From: Chloroflexota bacterium
GTDB taxonomy: Bacteria > Chloroflexota > Chloroflexia > Chloroflexales > Herpetosiphonaceae
Assembly: GCA_020161265.1 (NCBI GenBank)
Contig: JAIUOC010000003.1
Coordinates: 489,024-553,023, forward strand
Direction of reading: 5' to 3'
DNA length: 64,000 bases
Position numbers and translations under genes: made by a program. Shown here one piece after another: positions 16,921-25,009 of the stretch (positions are counted from its first letter, which is position 1; the number at the start of each line of letters is the position of its first letter). The notes beneath the pieces are model-generated. The model saw only the letters and a program-made list of their open reading frames with translations, was not told where the DNA came from and ran no database searches.

Positions 16921-17946
16921 TTATTTGGTGGCCTGTTCGAGCACGCGCAAGGTGATGTTGGGCACACCAAAGGGTAATGGATGATTATTCGGCATTGGTT
17001 TCAAGCGACTATTGCCCGATTCATGCTCCAAGATACCAATGACTTGGCCTTGGTAAAACGGCACATACAGGGTTGGTTTATCGGGTACACATAATTGGAC
17101 CGCGCCAGTGGCACTGCGTTTATGCACATCGTTGACTATTTGTTGCAACATCGTTTTAGATGCAGCAATCGCCACAGGCCGACTGGGATCAGCCCCCACA
17201 ATCGCGGCACATGCATCGATCAAACGGGCAGGAGTTTGGTAGAGATCAGGCTGGGAATGAGCATTGGCCAAATGTTGTAACGCCTGATTAGCGCTATACC
17301 ACTGATCGTTGGACAAATCTTGGGCATGCACGCCACGCAGATGGCCCTCGCTGAACAGCACAATCCCCATCACAAAACCTGTGCTTTGTGGCCCAGGTTG
17401 ATAGTAGACATAACCAGAAAAACGTCTAGTTTGCAAATATTCCAACTGCTTGCCCAAGGGCAGGCTTTGCAATTGCTTGCTACTATTGGGGTCGTGTTCG
17501 CCTGGTGGGAGCACCAACGAACGCCGCACTGGCTGGGGAATTAACGCAGCCTTTGGAATTGGCGCAGCACTGAGTCCGAAAAACTCCAGCGCAAAATCGT
17601 GCTCAGGTGGGCGATTTAAAATTTCGCCCTCGACCATAATCGTTAACAAACGATCAAAATTTGCCACCATGTCGGCATTAATACTATGCGCTGGTTTAAA
17701 TAAATTATCGGCAGCATTCCACTCGAAATGGCCCGAACGCCGCGTCAACAGCCAATCCACCGCATCTTCGCCAATTTGGCCATGTGGGTCTACTTGGCCA
17801 TGGCGTAAAATCCCATCCACAAAAAATAAATGCACCCGATCTATGTGATCGATCCATGTGAGTCGGCCCGATAATTGTCGCCGTTTCACGGTTTCAACCA
17901 CTTGTGGTAGATCGTGAAGGTGCGGGATTGCCGCCAATGAATTCAT
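16921..17946 (-). CDS. DUF4388-domain protein
   Basis: Seen: 341 residues. The N-terminal part (LSGRLTWIDHIDRVHLFFVD...DGILRHGQ...GEDAVDWLL) matches DUF4388/PATAN, a domain often found in regulators of gliding motility or polysaccharide output and in two-component networks. The C-terminal half repeats a similar pattern (FSGYVYYQPG...VLFSEGHLRGV), so it may hold a second copy. Start: ATG at 17946 with GGAGG in the usual place; codons upstream to 17967 are in frame. It is followed 15 bases later by the 147-residue gene. Confidence 0.65.
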   Translation of the reverse strand: MNSLAAIPHLHDLPQVVETVKRRQLSGRLTWIDHIDRVHLFFVDGILRHGQVDPHGQIGEDAVDWLLTRRSGHFEWNAADNLFKPAHSINADMVANFDRLLTIMVEGEILNRPPEHDFALEFFGLSAAPIPKAALIPQPVRRSLVLPPGEHDPNSSKQLQSLPLGKQLEYLQTRRFSGYVYYQPGPQSTGFVMGIVLFSEGHLRGVHAQDLSNDQWYSANQALQHLANAHSQPDLYQTPARLIDACAAIVGADPSRPVAIAASKTMLQQIVNDVHKRSATGAVQLCVPDKPTLYVPFYQGQVIGILEHESGNSRLKPMPNNHPLPFGVPNITLRVLEQATK

Positions 17947-17997
17947 AACATCCTCCACACCAAACAAGTAGCCCGCTGAGTGATTGTATAAGTCTGA

Positions 17998-20900
17998 TTA
18001 ATTTTCTGCATTCTGTGTTTGCCACCATCCACCGAGATACCACCCGCAGAAGCCACAGAGCAACACAATTAAGGCTGCGCCGTTCAGTTGCAATGCAAGT
18101 GGGGTTGTTGCAAGTAAGGTTAGGGCGGCTGGTACAATGTTTGCCAACCATAAAGCAACAGTTAAAGCCAAGCCATTCCAGCGCAGCATGCGGCCAAGCC
18201 AAAAGCTCAACAGCACAGCTAGCCCTAAAACGAGCCATTGAGCTGGTTCGCGCAACGGCAAGAGGACCAACGCCATTCCAAGACAGGTAATTGCCAAGGC
18301 GATCTGCTGCTTCCCACGTACTACCCATGTTAGCATGCTCAGGCTACCGATCAAGAGCAAACTTGTGGTAATTGCATCAAATGTTGCTTGTAATAGTATA
18401 TCAAGCATTGCTGATTGTGCGTTCAGTGGTTGAACGCTGGCCCAAAACCCAGCTTTGGCGGTCGTAAAGCCAATGCTGCTACGAATCAGCAAGATCCATG
18501 GCACGATCAAAATCCCTAACACAATGCTTTCGCGTCGTAAAACTTGTGCTCGATCGGCCACAAAATCTTGAATTCGATGCGGAATTGCCCGAATAAAGGC
18601 CTCAAGCGGCAATTGTTGCTCGTTTTTGGTCAGGTTCCAAGCGGTCGCCGCGCCTGCTCCCAACAAGGCTAGCTCGCCACCATTCAAGATGGCATTAGCC
18701 AAGGTTTGGCTGATGGCTAGAATAAAGCGTGGTAGTTCGCTAACTTGGGCAAATGTCCAACGCCCAGCACCCTGAATTACGTAGCCAATCCCAGCAATGA
18801 TCCCTAGCCAAACCCATGGCCAAAGCTCGGTACGCCGCCGAAAAATGCCAATCAAGCCCAAAATTGGCAAGATTGTGGCCGGAATGCCACGCAAGGCGCT
18901 GCGCAAACTACTCAGAATGCTTTCGCTCAAGGTGGTTTGGTCGCGCTCACGCCGATATTCCGGTGGGGTGTACATCGAGGGCGAACTAGTAATTACTTGA
19001 TCGCCAGCTACGGTTACCTCGAAGCGCCGATAGGCCTCGCCAATCCATGGCATTTTGGTTTGCCAGACAAAGCTATAATCGCTGCGATTGGGCTTTTGGC
19101 TGGTGCTAGTATTGCTCAACTCATACTGATCAAGCGCAATAAATTGGCTGGCATGGGTGGTTGCGATCGTTTGCGCTTGTTCGAGCGTGGTTGAAATCGC
19201 CTTGGCATTTTCGGGCAAACTCAAGCGATACGATAGCAAACGCCCAGCCGGATCGAGATACACCAACCAATTGTACTCAGGTCGATCCCAATTCGACCAG
19301 CGCACGCTCCAAGCGCGAACTGTGCCTTTTTCAATCGCCGCAGCGTTTTGCTCAGGGTCTAGTTGATCATAAATATAGGCCAAATCAAGGTCAACCCAAT
19401 CGGCCACAACCGTAACACTGGGGTTCAAGCCTGTCAGATCGATCTTAAGCTCTTGGGCGAGGGCTTCGGTGCGGGTAACCATATCTTGGCGCACGCCGTT
19501 GCGAGCCAAGGCGGGCGCACGATTCAGCCCAATTACCAGCAACAAAATGACCGCCAATCCCGATAAACCTGCAAACAGCTTCCAATCACTTCGCCATTGC
19601 CAGCTTAATTGGGGCACAACTGGCTCAGGCACTTGCGGCGGCAGCGCAGCCCGAATCGTATTATCGTTTTCAAGCGGAATTCCCCGCAATTGGCGAATGA
19701 TGGCAGGAACCAGCAACCATAACACCAAGGCGGCGGCGGCAATTCCGCTAAGCAAATAGAAGTTATTAGTTTTCCAAAAGAGTGGCACGTATAGCGAGGC
19801 ATTGTAGGTATAGTGAGCAGCAATTGAGGCCAATACGCCGTAGCGCACACTCAAAAAGCCAAACAAAATCCCAATAATGCTTAATTCAACCACGCGAATA
19901 TAAAACGGATGTTGAGGATAGGTAGCGTGTAGCGAAGCCCAAACCACGGCTGTCACAATGATTGCTAGCTTGGGTCGGCCAAAATAACGGGTCAACACCG
20001 TAATCCCGCCCAAGCGAAAGATCAATTCCTCGCCGATCGCAGGTAACAAGCCCAGCGCCATGCCATATAGAGCAGGAAACGGCGTAGCGATCGTATCATC
20101 GTACAAAGGCGTAACGGGCGACCACACCCCAAAATAGCGACTACCCAAGGCATAAAAGGCCGAAACAAAGCCTAGCTGGAAAATTCCAACCAAGCCGCCA
20201 ATCCATAAAGCCTGCACGACTGGGCGACTCACTAAACCACGGCGGGTCAGGGTTTCGCTCAACGAAACGCTGCCCTCGGTTTTTTCCCAAACTAGCGCCT
20301 CGCCAGCCATACCCGCCAAGAGGATCGTAGTGGCGATGGCAACAAGCTGACCAACATAGCCACTGAGCACATTGCCCCAGTAAACCGGCAGGCTTTGGTT
20401 AATATCATAATGAGCTAAATCGAGCGGAATGCTGTTGAGCATGACCAACACGCCAACCACGGCAACTGCCGCAAATAGGCGCAAGGCCCAACGCCAGCGT
20501 AATCGCCCCCGCCGTGCCTGAATAAACCAAGCCACGCCAATCAAGGCTGTCAGGGCATAGGTCAGCGTCCAGCCAGTGTGGTTGAGAATACCACCACGGC
20601 GCAGTTGCCAATCTTTATCCAAATACCACGATTGGGGCAGCCAATAATACTCGCTCAATTGGCCCAGTTCATTACCTGCAATCGTAACGCTGTAGCGATA
20701 TTGAGCCTCAGCATCGCTGATATCACGGCGCTGCCAAGTAAAGGTATGGTCGGTGCGGTTGGGCTGTTGTGTGGTAAATTGATCGAGCAAGGTTAATTGA
20801 TCAAGCGGAATTGGCAATTGGTCTTGCGCTATTAACAAGGCCTCGGCTTGGCTCAACTTGGCTCCGCTGGCTTCATCGGGGCGTATATGATTAATTGCTA

Positions 20901-21282
20901 AGATGCGGCCTGTGGTTGGCGAAATGCTGACCAACCATTGCTCCGGATCAAGCTCACGCCAAAACCGCACATTCCAACTAGCCAGATTAAGATCTTCATC
21001 AACCCGTTGATTGAGCAATTCGCGACTGTGTTCGCGAATCAAATACGATTGAGCATCGTTGTTTGAGCCAAAGGTGATTGTTTGGGTAAATTGGCTAGGA
21101 TCGCCGCCTACGCCTAACACTGCATACACCGAGCCATTCAAGGCAGCATCACGATCCACGTTAAAGCGAATCTCGGCCATAGGCGTTGATTCAGTAGCAA
21201 AGACAATCGCTAAGAAAATGCCAAATAAGGCTAAAAGGAAAAAACCTGGGGGAATCAGTCGTTTGGTATCGGGCTTGTGCAC
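17998..21282 (-). CDS. Giant CPBP-family intramembrane protease with repeated PepSY-like domains
   Basis: Seen, from the GTG at 21282 (1,094 residues; GGAGGG precedes it): an N-terminal membrane segment, an extracytoplasmic PepSY-like domain (about 30-210), several membrane helices, then the CPBP core with EELIFR at 418-423, a His in SLHATYP and a later His in AAHYTYNAS, the metal/catalytic motifs of CAAX-type proteases. A second copy of the soluble PepSY-like domain (about 575-770) is followed by more helices but has no second CPBP motif. Family proteases are usually 200-300 residues. Known: CPBP proteins often act in bacteriocin immunity or protein processing. Inference: a membrane protease with two sensory or inhibitory extracytoplasmic domains. 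A decayed copy of part of this gene lies at 28.9-29.1 kb. Confidence 0.82.
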   Translation of the reverse strand: MHKPDTKRLIPPGFFLLALFGIFLAIVFATESTPMAEIRFNVDRDAALNGSVYAVLGVGGDPSQFTQTITFGSNNDAQSYLIREHSRELLNQRVDEDLNLASWNVRFWRELDPEQWLVSISPTTGRILAINHIRPDEASGAKLSQAEALLIAQDQLPIPLDQLTLLDQFTTQQPNRTDHTFTWQRRDISDAEAQYRYSVTIAGNELGQLSEYYWLPQSWYLDKDWQLRRGGILNHTGWTLTYALTALIGVAWFIQARRGRLRWRWALRLFAAVAVVGVLVMLNSIPLDLAHYDINQSLPVYWGNVLSGYVGQLVAIATTILLAGMAGEALVWEKTEGSVSLSETLTRRGLVSRPVVQALWIGGLVGIFQLGFVSAFYALGSRYFGVWSPVTPLYDDTIATPFPALYGMALGLLPAIGEELIFRLGGITVLTRYFGRPKLAIIVTAVVWASLHATYPQHPFYIRVVELSIIGILFGFLSVRYGVLASIAAHYTYNASLYVPLFWKTNNFYLLSGIAAAALVLWLLVPAIIRQLRGIPLENDNTIRAALPPQVPEPVVPQLSWQWRSDWKLFAGLSGLAVILLLVIGLNRAPALARNGVRQDMVTRTEALAQELKIDLTGLNPSVTVVADWVDLDLAYIYDQLDPEQNAAAIEKGTVRAWSVRWSNWDRPEYNWLVYLDPAGRLLSYRLSLPENAKAISTTLEQAQTIATTHASQFIALDQYELSNTSTSQKPNRSDYSFVWQTKMPWIGEAYRRFEVTVAGDQVITSSPSMYTPPEYRRERDQTTLSESILSSLRSALRGIPATILPILGLIGIFRRRTELWPWVWLGIIAGIGYVIQGAGRWTFAQVSELPRFILAISQTLANAILNGGELALLGAGAATAWNLTKNEQQLPLEAFIRAIPHRIQDFVADRAQVLRRESIVLGILIVPWILLIRSSIGFTTAKAGFWASVQPLNAQSAMLDILLQATFDAITTSLLLIGSLSMLTWVVRGKQQIALAITCLGMALVLLPLREPAQWLVLGLAVLLSFWLGRMLRWNGLALTVALWLANIVPAALTLLATTPLALQLNGAALIVLLCGFCGWYLGGWWQTQNAEN

Positions 21283-21336
21283 GCCATCCCTCCATCGCTG
21301 TTTGGTTGCTAGCCTAAGTATAAAGCTAAATGAGAG

Positions 21337-21405
21337 CATAGAGCAAAGAACATAGAACATAGGAGTTGGGGATCAGCTGTTGGAGGTCGGGGATCGGAAT
21401 TAACG
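21337..21405 (-). repeat. Copy of the TATGTTCTATGCTC/CCGATCCCC repeat
   Basis: Read on the minus strand this carries CCGATCCCCGACCTCCAACA and then CTATGTTCTATGTTCTTTGC, matching the plus-strand copies at about 13717-13771 and 49150-49215. Confidence 0.65.
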
Positions 21406-21779
21406 CAGCGGCGCAGAGAAAGACGAGAGGTCAGGTTTCAGTGGCTAGCGGGCCGGGCTTTGGAATAAGTAGCCTTCGCGATCTTCACGTCCTTCGTGGT
21501 TTCAAGCTTCGTGTTCTTCGAGATTTCAAAACTGATCCCTTACCCATAGGTAGTAACAACTTAAACTCTGACAGTGTTTGTTGAAGAACTTTGTGGTGTG
21601 CTGGAAGCAATCACCCAACTAACACCACGAGGCTCTGATGTAGTCACTATTTGATGGAGAACCGTTCCTATCCGTATCCGTTCCACCTGGCATAGCCTAC
21701 GCCTGAATTCAGCCACTAGTGATTATAAACAATCTCGATGTATTGCCATCACTATGAGCATAAGCTATGTATTGGTAGC

Positions 21780-22130
21780 ATGCTGTCGCACGAAGGTCGC
21801 ATCTATCGGCCCATCCAGTGTCCAACCAATTCAAACACTTTGTGGTTATAAAAGTCCAACATCTCCGTCATATAGACAGTTCCTCAGCACCGATGAATGG
21901 CAGTGATGTTGTTAAACTAGCAGGCATTGGTCTGTCACCGTGAACTGGTGCATCAGGTGATTTATGGCGGCAGATGCGCTGTATGCATGGTCATTTCCGT
22001 AGACATTTCGTGTAGCGCAGTGGAGATTGTCCCTCCGCATCAGCCGTCGCACCCAATGGTGGCAAATCCGCACACTCTGCTGATGTAAGCTTGCCTGAAT
22101 CACATAGCTGCTGTAGCGAAAGTTGCTGGT
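21780..22130 (-). pseudogene. IS3-family transposase (orfB) remnant
   Basis: Read on the minus strand, two frames give broken pieces of an IS3-type transposase. One is a DNA-binding region with YVIQASLHQQSVRICHHWVR and RLMRRDN, then NHLMHQFTVTDQ. After a +1 shift comes an integrase-core piece DITAIHRC-like (NITAIHRC, stop, GTVYMTEMLDFYNHKVFELV), which matches the usual first catalytic Asp region and the LDFYNHKV strand (normally LDLYSRKV). Stops and a frameshift show it is dead. The catalytic Asp after NI appears altered or missing. No terminal inverted repeats were identified. Confidence 0.6.
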
Positions 22131-22207
22131 GATTAATTGGCTATCCTAATTGATAGTTTACACTACACATAAACGCTCAGGACGACTAATCATTAGGTTG
22201 CCAGTGA

Positions 22208-22235
22208 GATGGTATCCATCTTTATTGATACCATC
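22208..22235. repeat. Inverted repeat near island end
   Basis: GATGGTATC at 22208-22216 pairs with GATACCATC at 22227-22235 (9 bp, 10-base loop). No T-tract. It lies beside the larger repeat at 22249-22292. Confidence 0.45.
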
Positions 22236-22248
22236 CATATGTCTCGTA

Positions 22249-22292
22249 GGTAATTACACAAACTTACTTACGAGTAAGTTTGTGTAATTACC
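22249..22292 (-). terminator. 20-bp perfect inverted repeat downstream of the PP2C-like gene
   Basis: The arms at 22249-22268 and 22273-22292 are perfectly complementary over 20 bp around a 4-base loop (TACG). It begins about 30 bases after the stop of the last island gene. It could act as a terminator (no T-tract is seen) or be a remnant of a mobile-element end or a protein-binding site. Confidence 0.55.
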
Positions 22293-22322
22293 CCAATTAT
22301 ATTTAAGGAGCGTTAGTGTTAG

Positions 22323-23147
22323 CTATATACGGAATCTCAGGTAAGCACGATCATCATAAGATGTGCGACCTTCCCCTAATCCTTTTACTGCTTTAAATAT
22401 TCTCATACAAAGAGGATCTTCCTTAAGAATAGTTGCTAATATCGCTTCCGACTCCATCAAAGTAGATCGGACATCAGGATAGCCATCACTAGCTAACACA
22501 ACTTCGTTTGTTTTTCCAATAGCCGTTACTGTAATAAGATTCTTGGGAATATCGAATCCATCAACAACTCCAAAAGCATATGGGCTATTAATTGGTGAAT
22601 TCTGGAATATGCCTTGTCTCTGAATTAGTGATGAAATAAACTTTCTTCCTAGATCTGACTCCATAATCTGATTAGGCTGTTTACCTTCTATTAGTTCAAG
22701 TTCTAGATATAATGCACGCGTATTAACTACAATATCATCAATCAGCATACGGTTCACATAAACTTTTCCATCAATCAAACATTGTACATCCCCTATAGAC
22801 CAAACTTCTCGATGATAATCACTGTATAATGATATAGTAGCGCTAAAACGTTCTGCTGTGTTCTCCTTTAAGTTCTCATATATTCCATTTTTTTGGTAAT
22901 AATCAGCTATACTTAATGTCAATGCTGCTACAGCTTCGTCAAGAGAAGCAGTTCTTGGGAGGACTTTTATTGCATTTTCTAGTAGTATAGTAGCCATCTT
23001 TCCGCTTGTTTTTCCTTCCCATAGTTTTCCAAATTTACTGCTAACACCATCAATCACGCAAGCAAAATGATCGTTTATGAAAATCGAGTCTTCACATCCG
23101 TCCATATCGCCGTTTTTTGATTCCATAAAAGATTCTATGACTTGCAT
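22323..23147 (-). CDS. PP2C-like protein phosphatase
   Basis: Seen: 274 residues with the PP2C (PPM) metal-site pattern: Asp-Gly-rich start GDMDGCEDSIF (about 13-23), FACVIDGVSSK (Asp33-Gly34), VWSIGDVQCLIDG, EVVLASDGYPD and the final YDDRAYL. These match PP2C motifs 1, 2 and the terminal D-x-x-type metal site. Known: PP2C enzymes remove phosphate from Ser/Thr. It is the last gene of the five-gene island operon, 48 bases after the gene for the membrane protein, so a joint function is inferred. It is shorter and more divergent than the PP2C at 38.2 kb. Start: ATG at 23147, with an inner Met at residue 8 as an alternative. Confidence 0.75.
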   Translation of the reverse strand: MQVIESFMESKNGDMDGCEDSIFINDHFACVIDGVSSKFGKLWEGKTSGKMATILLENAIKVLPRTASLDEAVAALTLSIADYYQKNGIYENLKENTAERFSATISLYSDYHREVWSIGDVQCLIDGKVYVNRMLIDDIVVNTRALYLELELIEGKQPNQIMESDLGRKFISSLIQRQGIFQNSPINSPYAFGVVDGFDIPKNLITVTAIGKTNEVVLASDGYPDVRSTLMESEAILATILKEDPLCMRIFKAVKGLGEGRTSYDDRAYLRFRI

Positions 23148-23195
23148 AAGGTACTCGCTTTCTATGTTGCATGAAGAATAATTCGAATATAGGTG

Positions 23196-23996
23196 TTATG
23201 AGCCAACCAATATAATATCATCGATTATATGACTATTATTTTGGTAATCTACCTTTACTAATGCCTGAATAATGCCTTTTTTTCGCTCGTTACATAACCT
23301 TTCCATGTTAATAGGATCACTAATAAAGTCAATTGCTCCACGGGAACCAATGCCGTGTATTCCTGTGAATAATACAACATTGCATTCATTATTTAAGGGA
23401 TTAGGCATAGAAATAATTAATCCATAATCGTATTGATCATCATTTCCACGGTATTCAGGATTATCTCTTGATGAAGTTATATTCGTTCCAAGTTGATGAT
23501 CGTATATATAATATATACCTAAATCATTTGTTTTGAACTCATATCTAAGTTTCTTATTATGATTAGAAAGGAGTCTATTGACGATAGCACTCCTCTTTGG
23601 TCCACAAATTGATATAATATTTCTAGATCGAATATGTATCTCTATATTACTGTTTTGATCAAGTAATTTGTTTTCACTTACAATATCGAAGTCTTTATCT
23701 TGCTCTTTTCCTGTCTTATATAATAAGACAGCTGCTTTTGTGACGTTTTCAACATCTTCATAAGGAATGTTATAAGAAGATCTAGTAGGATCATTTATAG
23801 CTGAGTGGAGTACATAGATACTCTTTGTGCTTGATCCTAAAAAACTAATTAAAACTTTATTTATCTTACGTTTTTTACGCCAGTCAGTAAGCCTTTTAAA
23901 GAAATATCCTAAGGCAATACCTATTGATGTGGCGATAAGATTAATTATGATATCTTTGATACTATCAATGCCGACGAGAGATAATAGCCATTGCAT
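23196..23996 (-). CDS. Membrane-anchored protein of unknown function, island gene
   Basis: Not a family I can name with certainty. Seen: 266 residues; one membrane helix near residues 12-32 (IINLIATSIGIALGYFF), a basic linker (KRLTDWRKKRK), then a soluble domain with the ordered motifs ISICGPKRSAIVNRLL, DYGLIISMPNPLN and VVLFTGIHGIGSRGAIDF. This string of Gly-rich loops looks like an uncharacterised conserved domain, perhaps nucleotide- or sugar-binding. It lies between the second GlmU-like gene (37 bases) and the PP2C gene. Inference: a membrane receptor or effector controlled by the neighbouring enzymes. Confidence 0.55.
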   Translation of the reverse strand: MQWLLSLVGIDSIKDIIINLIATSIGIALGYFFKRLTDWRKKRKINKVLISFLGSSTKSIYVLHSAINDPTRSSYNIPYEDVENVTKAAVLLYKTGKEQDKDFDIVSENKLLDQNSNIEIHIRSRNIISICGPKRSAIVNRLLSNHNKKLRYEFKTNDLGIYYIYDHQLGTNITSSRDNPEYRGNDDQYDYGLIISMPNPLNNECNVVLFTGIHGIGSRGAIDFISDPINMERLCNERKKGIIQALVKVDYQNNSHIIDDIILVGS

Positions 23997-24033
23997 ATAA
24001 AATCCTCATCATCAATAAAACTAAAGATCTATA

Positions 24034-24936
24034 TTAAAAGAATTGTGAATCTGGAGTAATAGATTGACCATTTAAATGGATATTTGAATCAATAATAGAC
24101 TTGCGGCTGATATAACAATCCTCAATAACTGCACTGCGTATGATACAATCTGATTCAATCTTACTGTTATGTATAACAGCTTTTGGGCCTATTATACAGT
24201 TATTTCCTATTTTAGTCGGGCCACTAATAATAGTTCCTGGATAAATTGTCGTATCCAATCCTATCACAACATCTATATCGATATATGTGGTCGTTGGCTC
24301 AACAATCGTAATGCCATTGAGCATATGTTTGCGATTAATTATTTCTCTTATTTTTGCATATGTAGAAGACCAAGTTTCATTATCTACTACTTCTACAATT
24401 TCTGATTTATCTATAGGATCTATAGACGTAATATATTCATTATTAACATCTGAACTATATATATTTGTGGAATCAAAAATATTTTCTAAATCATATGTCT
24501 CCCCATAAGGAAATAGTCTATTTATCAACATGATTTTACTTGAATTCCATTGTTGATTGTTCAAAGGATTTAATTTTGTAGTATCAATATATACTAATTT
24601 TTTATGTAATATAGAATTTATCAGTAATTTAATAGTCTTTTCTGAGAGTAAAGGAAAGAATCCATTAATTAAAAGAATAGCATCATAATTATCGAAAGCG
24701 CCGATTCTTATCTTATCGGCACCATCTTGGATAAATTCAACTTTCTTTCTATTGGTAAGCTCAATAGGTATATTTGTTAATCCTGTAATTAATATTAATT
24801 CAATATCGTTTAATGTATATAATGTTTCGATGCAATGAGTTATAATTGGTTTACCTGCTAATTCTCGAAAAACCTGAGAACTCATTATTTTTTGGCTTTT
24901 ATTACTATCCAATGAAATTATTGCTATAATTCTCAT
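24034..24936 (-). CDS. GlmU-like protein with eroded nucleotidyltransferase motif
   Basis: Seen: 300 residues. The N-terminal half resembles a nucleotidyltransferase fold, but the start IAIISLDSNKSQKIMSS has lost the glycines and Arg of the LAAGxGTRM nucleotide loop. The C-terminal third is a left-handed beta-helix with hexapeptide repeats (VVIGLDTTIYPGTIISGP and IGNNCIIGP), like the GlmU acetyltransferase part but short. Known: GlmU makes UDP-GlcNAc. Inference: probably a catalytically dead or altered paralogue of the GlmU-like gene two genes upstream, perhaps a binding subunit. Flanking genes are on the same strand. Confidence 0.65.
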   Translation of the reverse strand: MRIIAIISLDSNKSQKIMSSQVFRELAGKPIITHCIETLYTLNDIELILITGLTNIPIELTNRKKVEFIQDGADKIRIGAFDNYDAILLINGFFPLLSEKTIKLLINSILHKKLVYIDTTKLNPLNNQQWNSSKIMLINRLFPYGETYDLENIFDSTNIYSSDVNNEYITSIDPIDKSEIVEVVDNETWSSTYAKIREIINRKHMLNGITIVEPTTTYIDIDVVIGLDTTIYPGTIISGPTKIGNNCIIGPKAVIHNSKIESDCIIRSAVIEDCYISRKSIIDSNIHLNGQSITPDSQFF

Positions 24937-25009
24937 AAATGCTCCTTTGGGTGATTTCTATATAATATTGAATTTGAATAAATAATATATAGAAAATATT
25001 ACGAGAGTG

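Larger units (their letters stand above)
21361..22322. other. Island edge, about 960 bases without an intact gene
   Basis: Holds a repeat block at the CPBP end (to about 21530, including CTTCGTGTTCTTCGAGATTT), then an IS3-type transposase remnant (about 21780-22130, minus), and near 22200-22292 two inverted repeats. The rest shows nothing recognisable. It is the junction between the chromosome and the AT-rich island. Confidence 0.6.

Noticed and set aside
22323..23147. Reading the island as a toxin-antitoxin or phage remnant
   Set aside because: No integrase, capsid, toxin fold or repressor was recognisable in the five genes. PP2C, mutase and nucleotidyltransferase motifs are clear.
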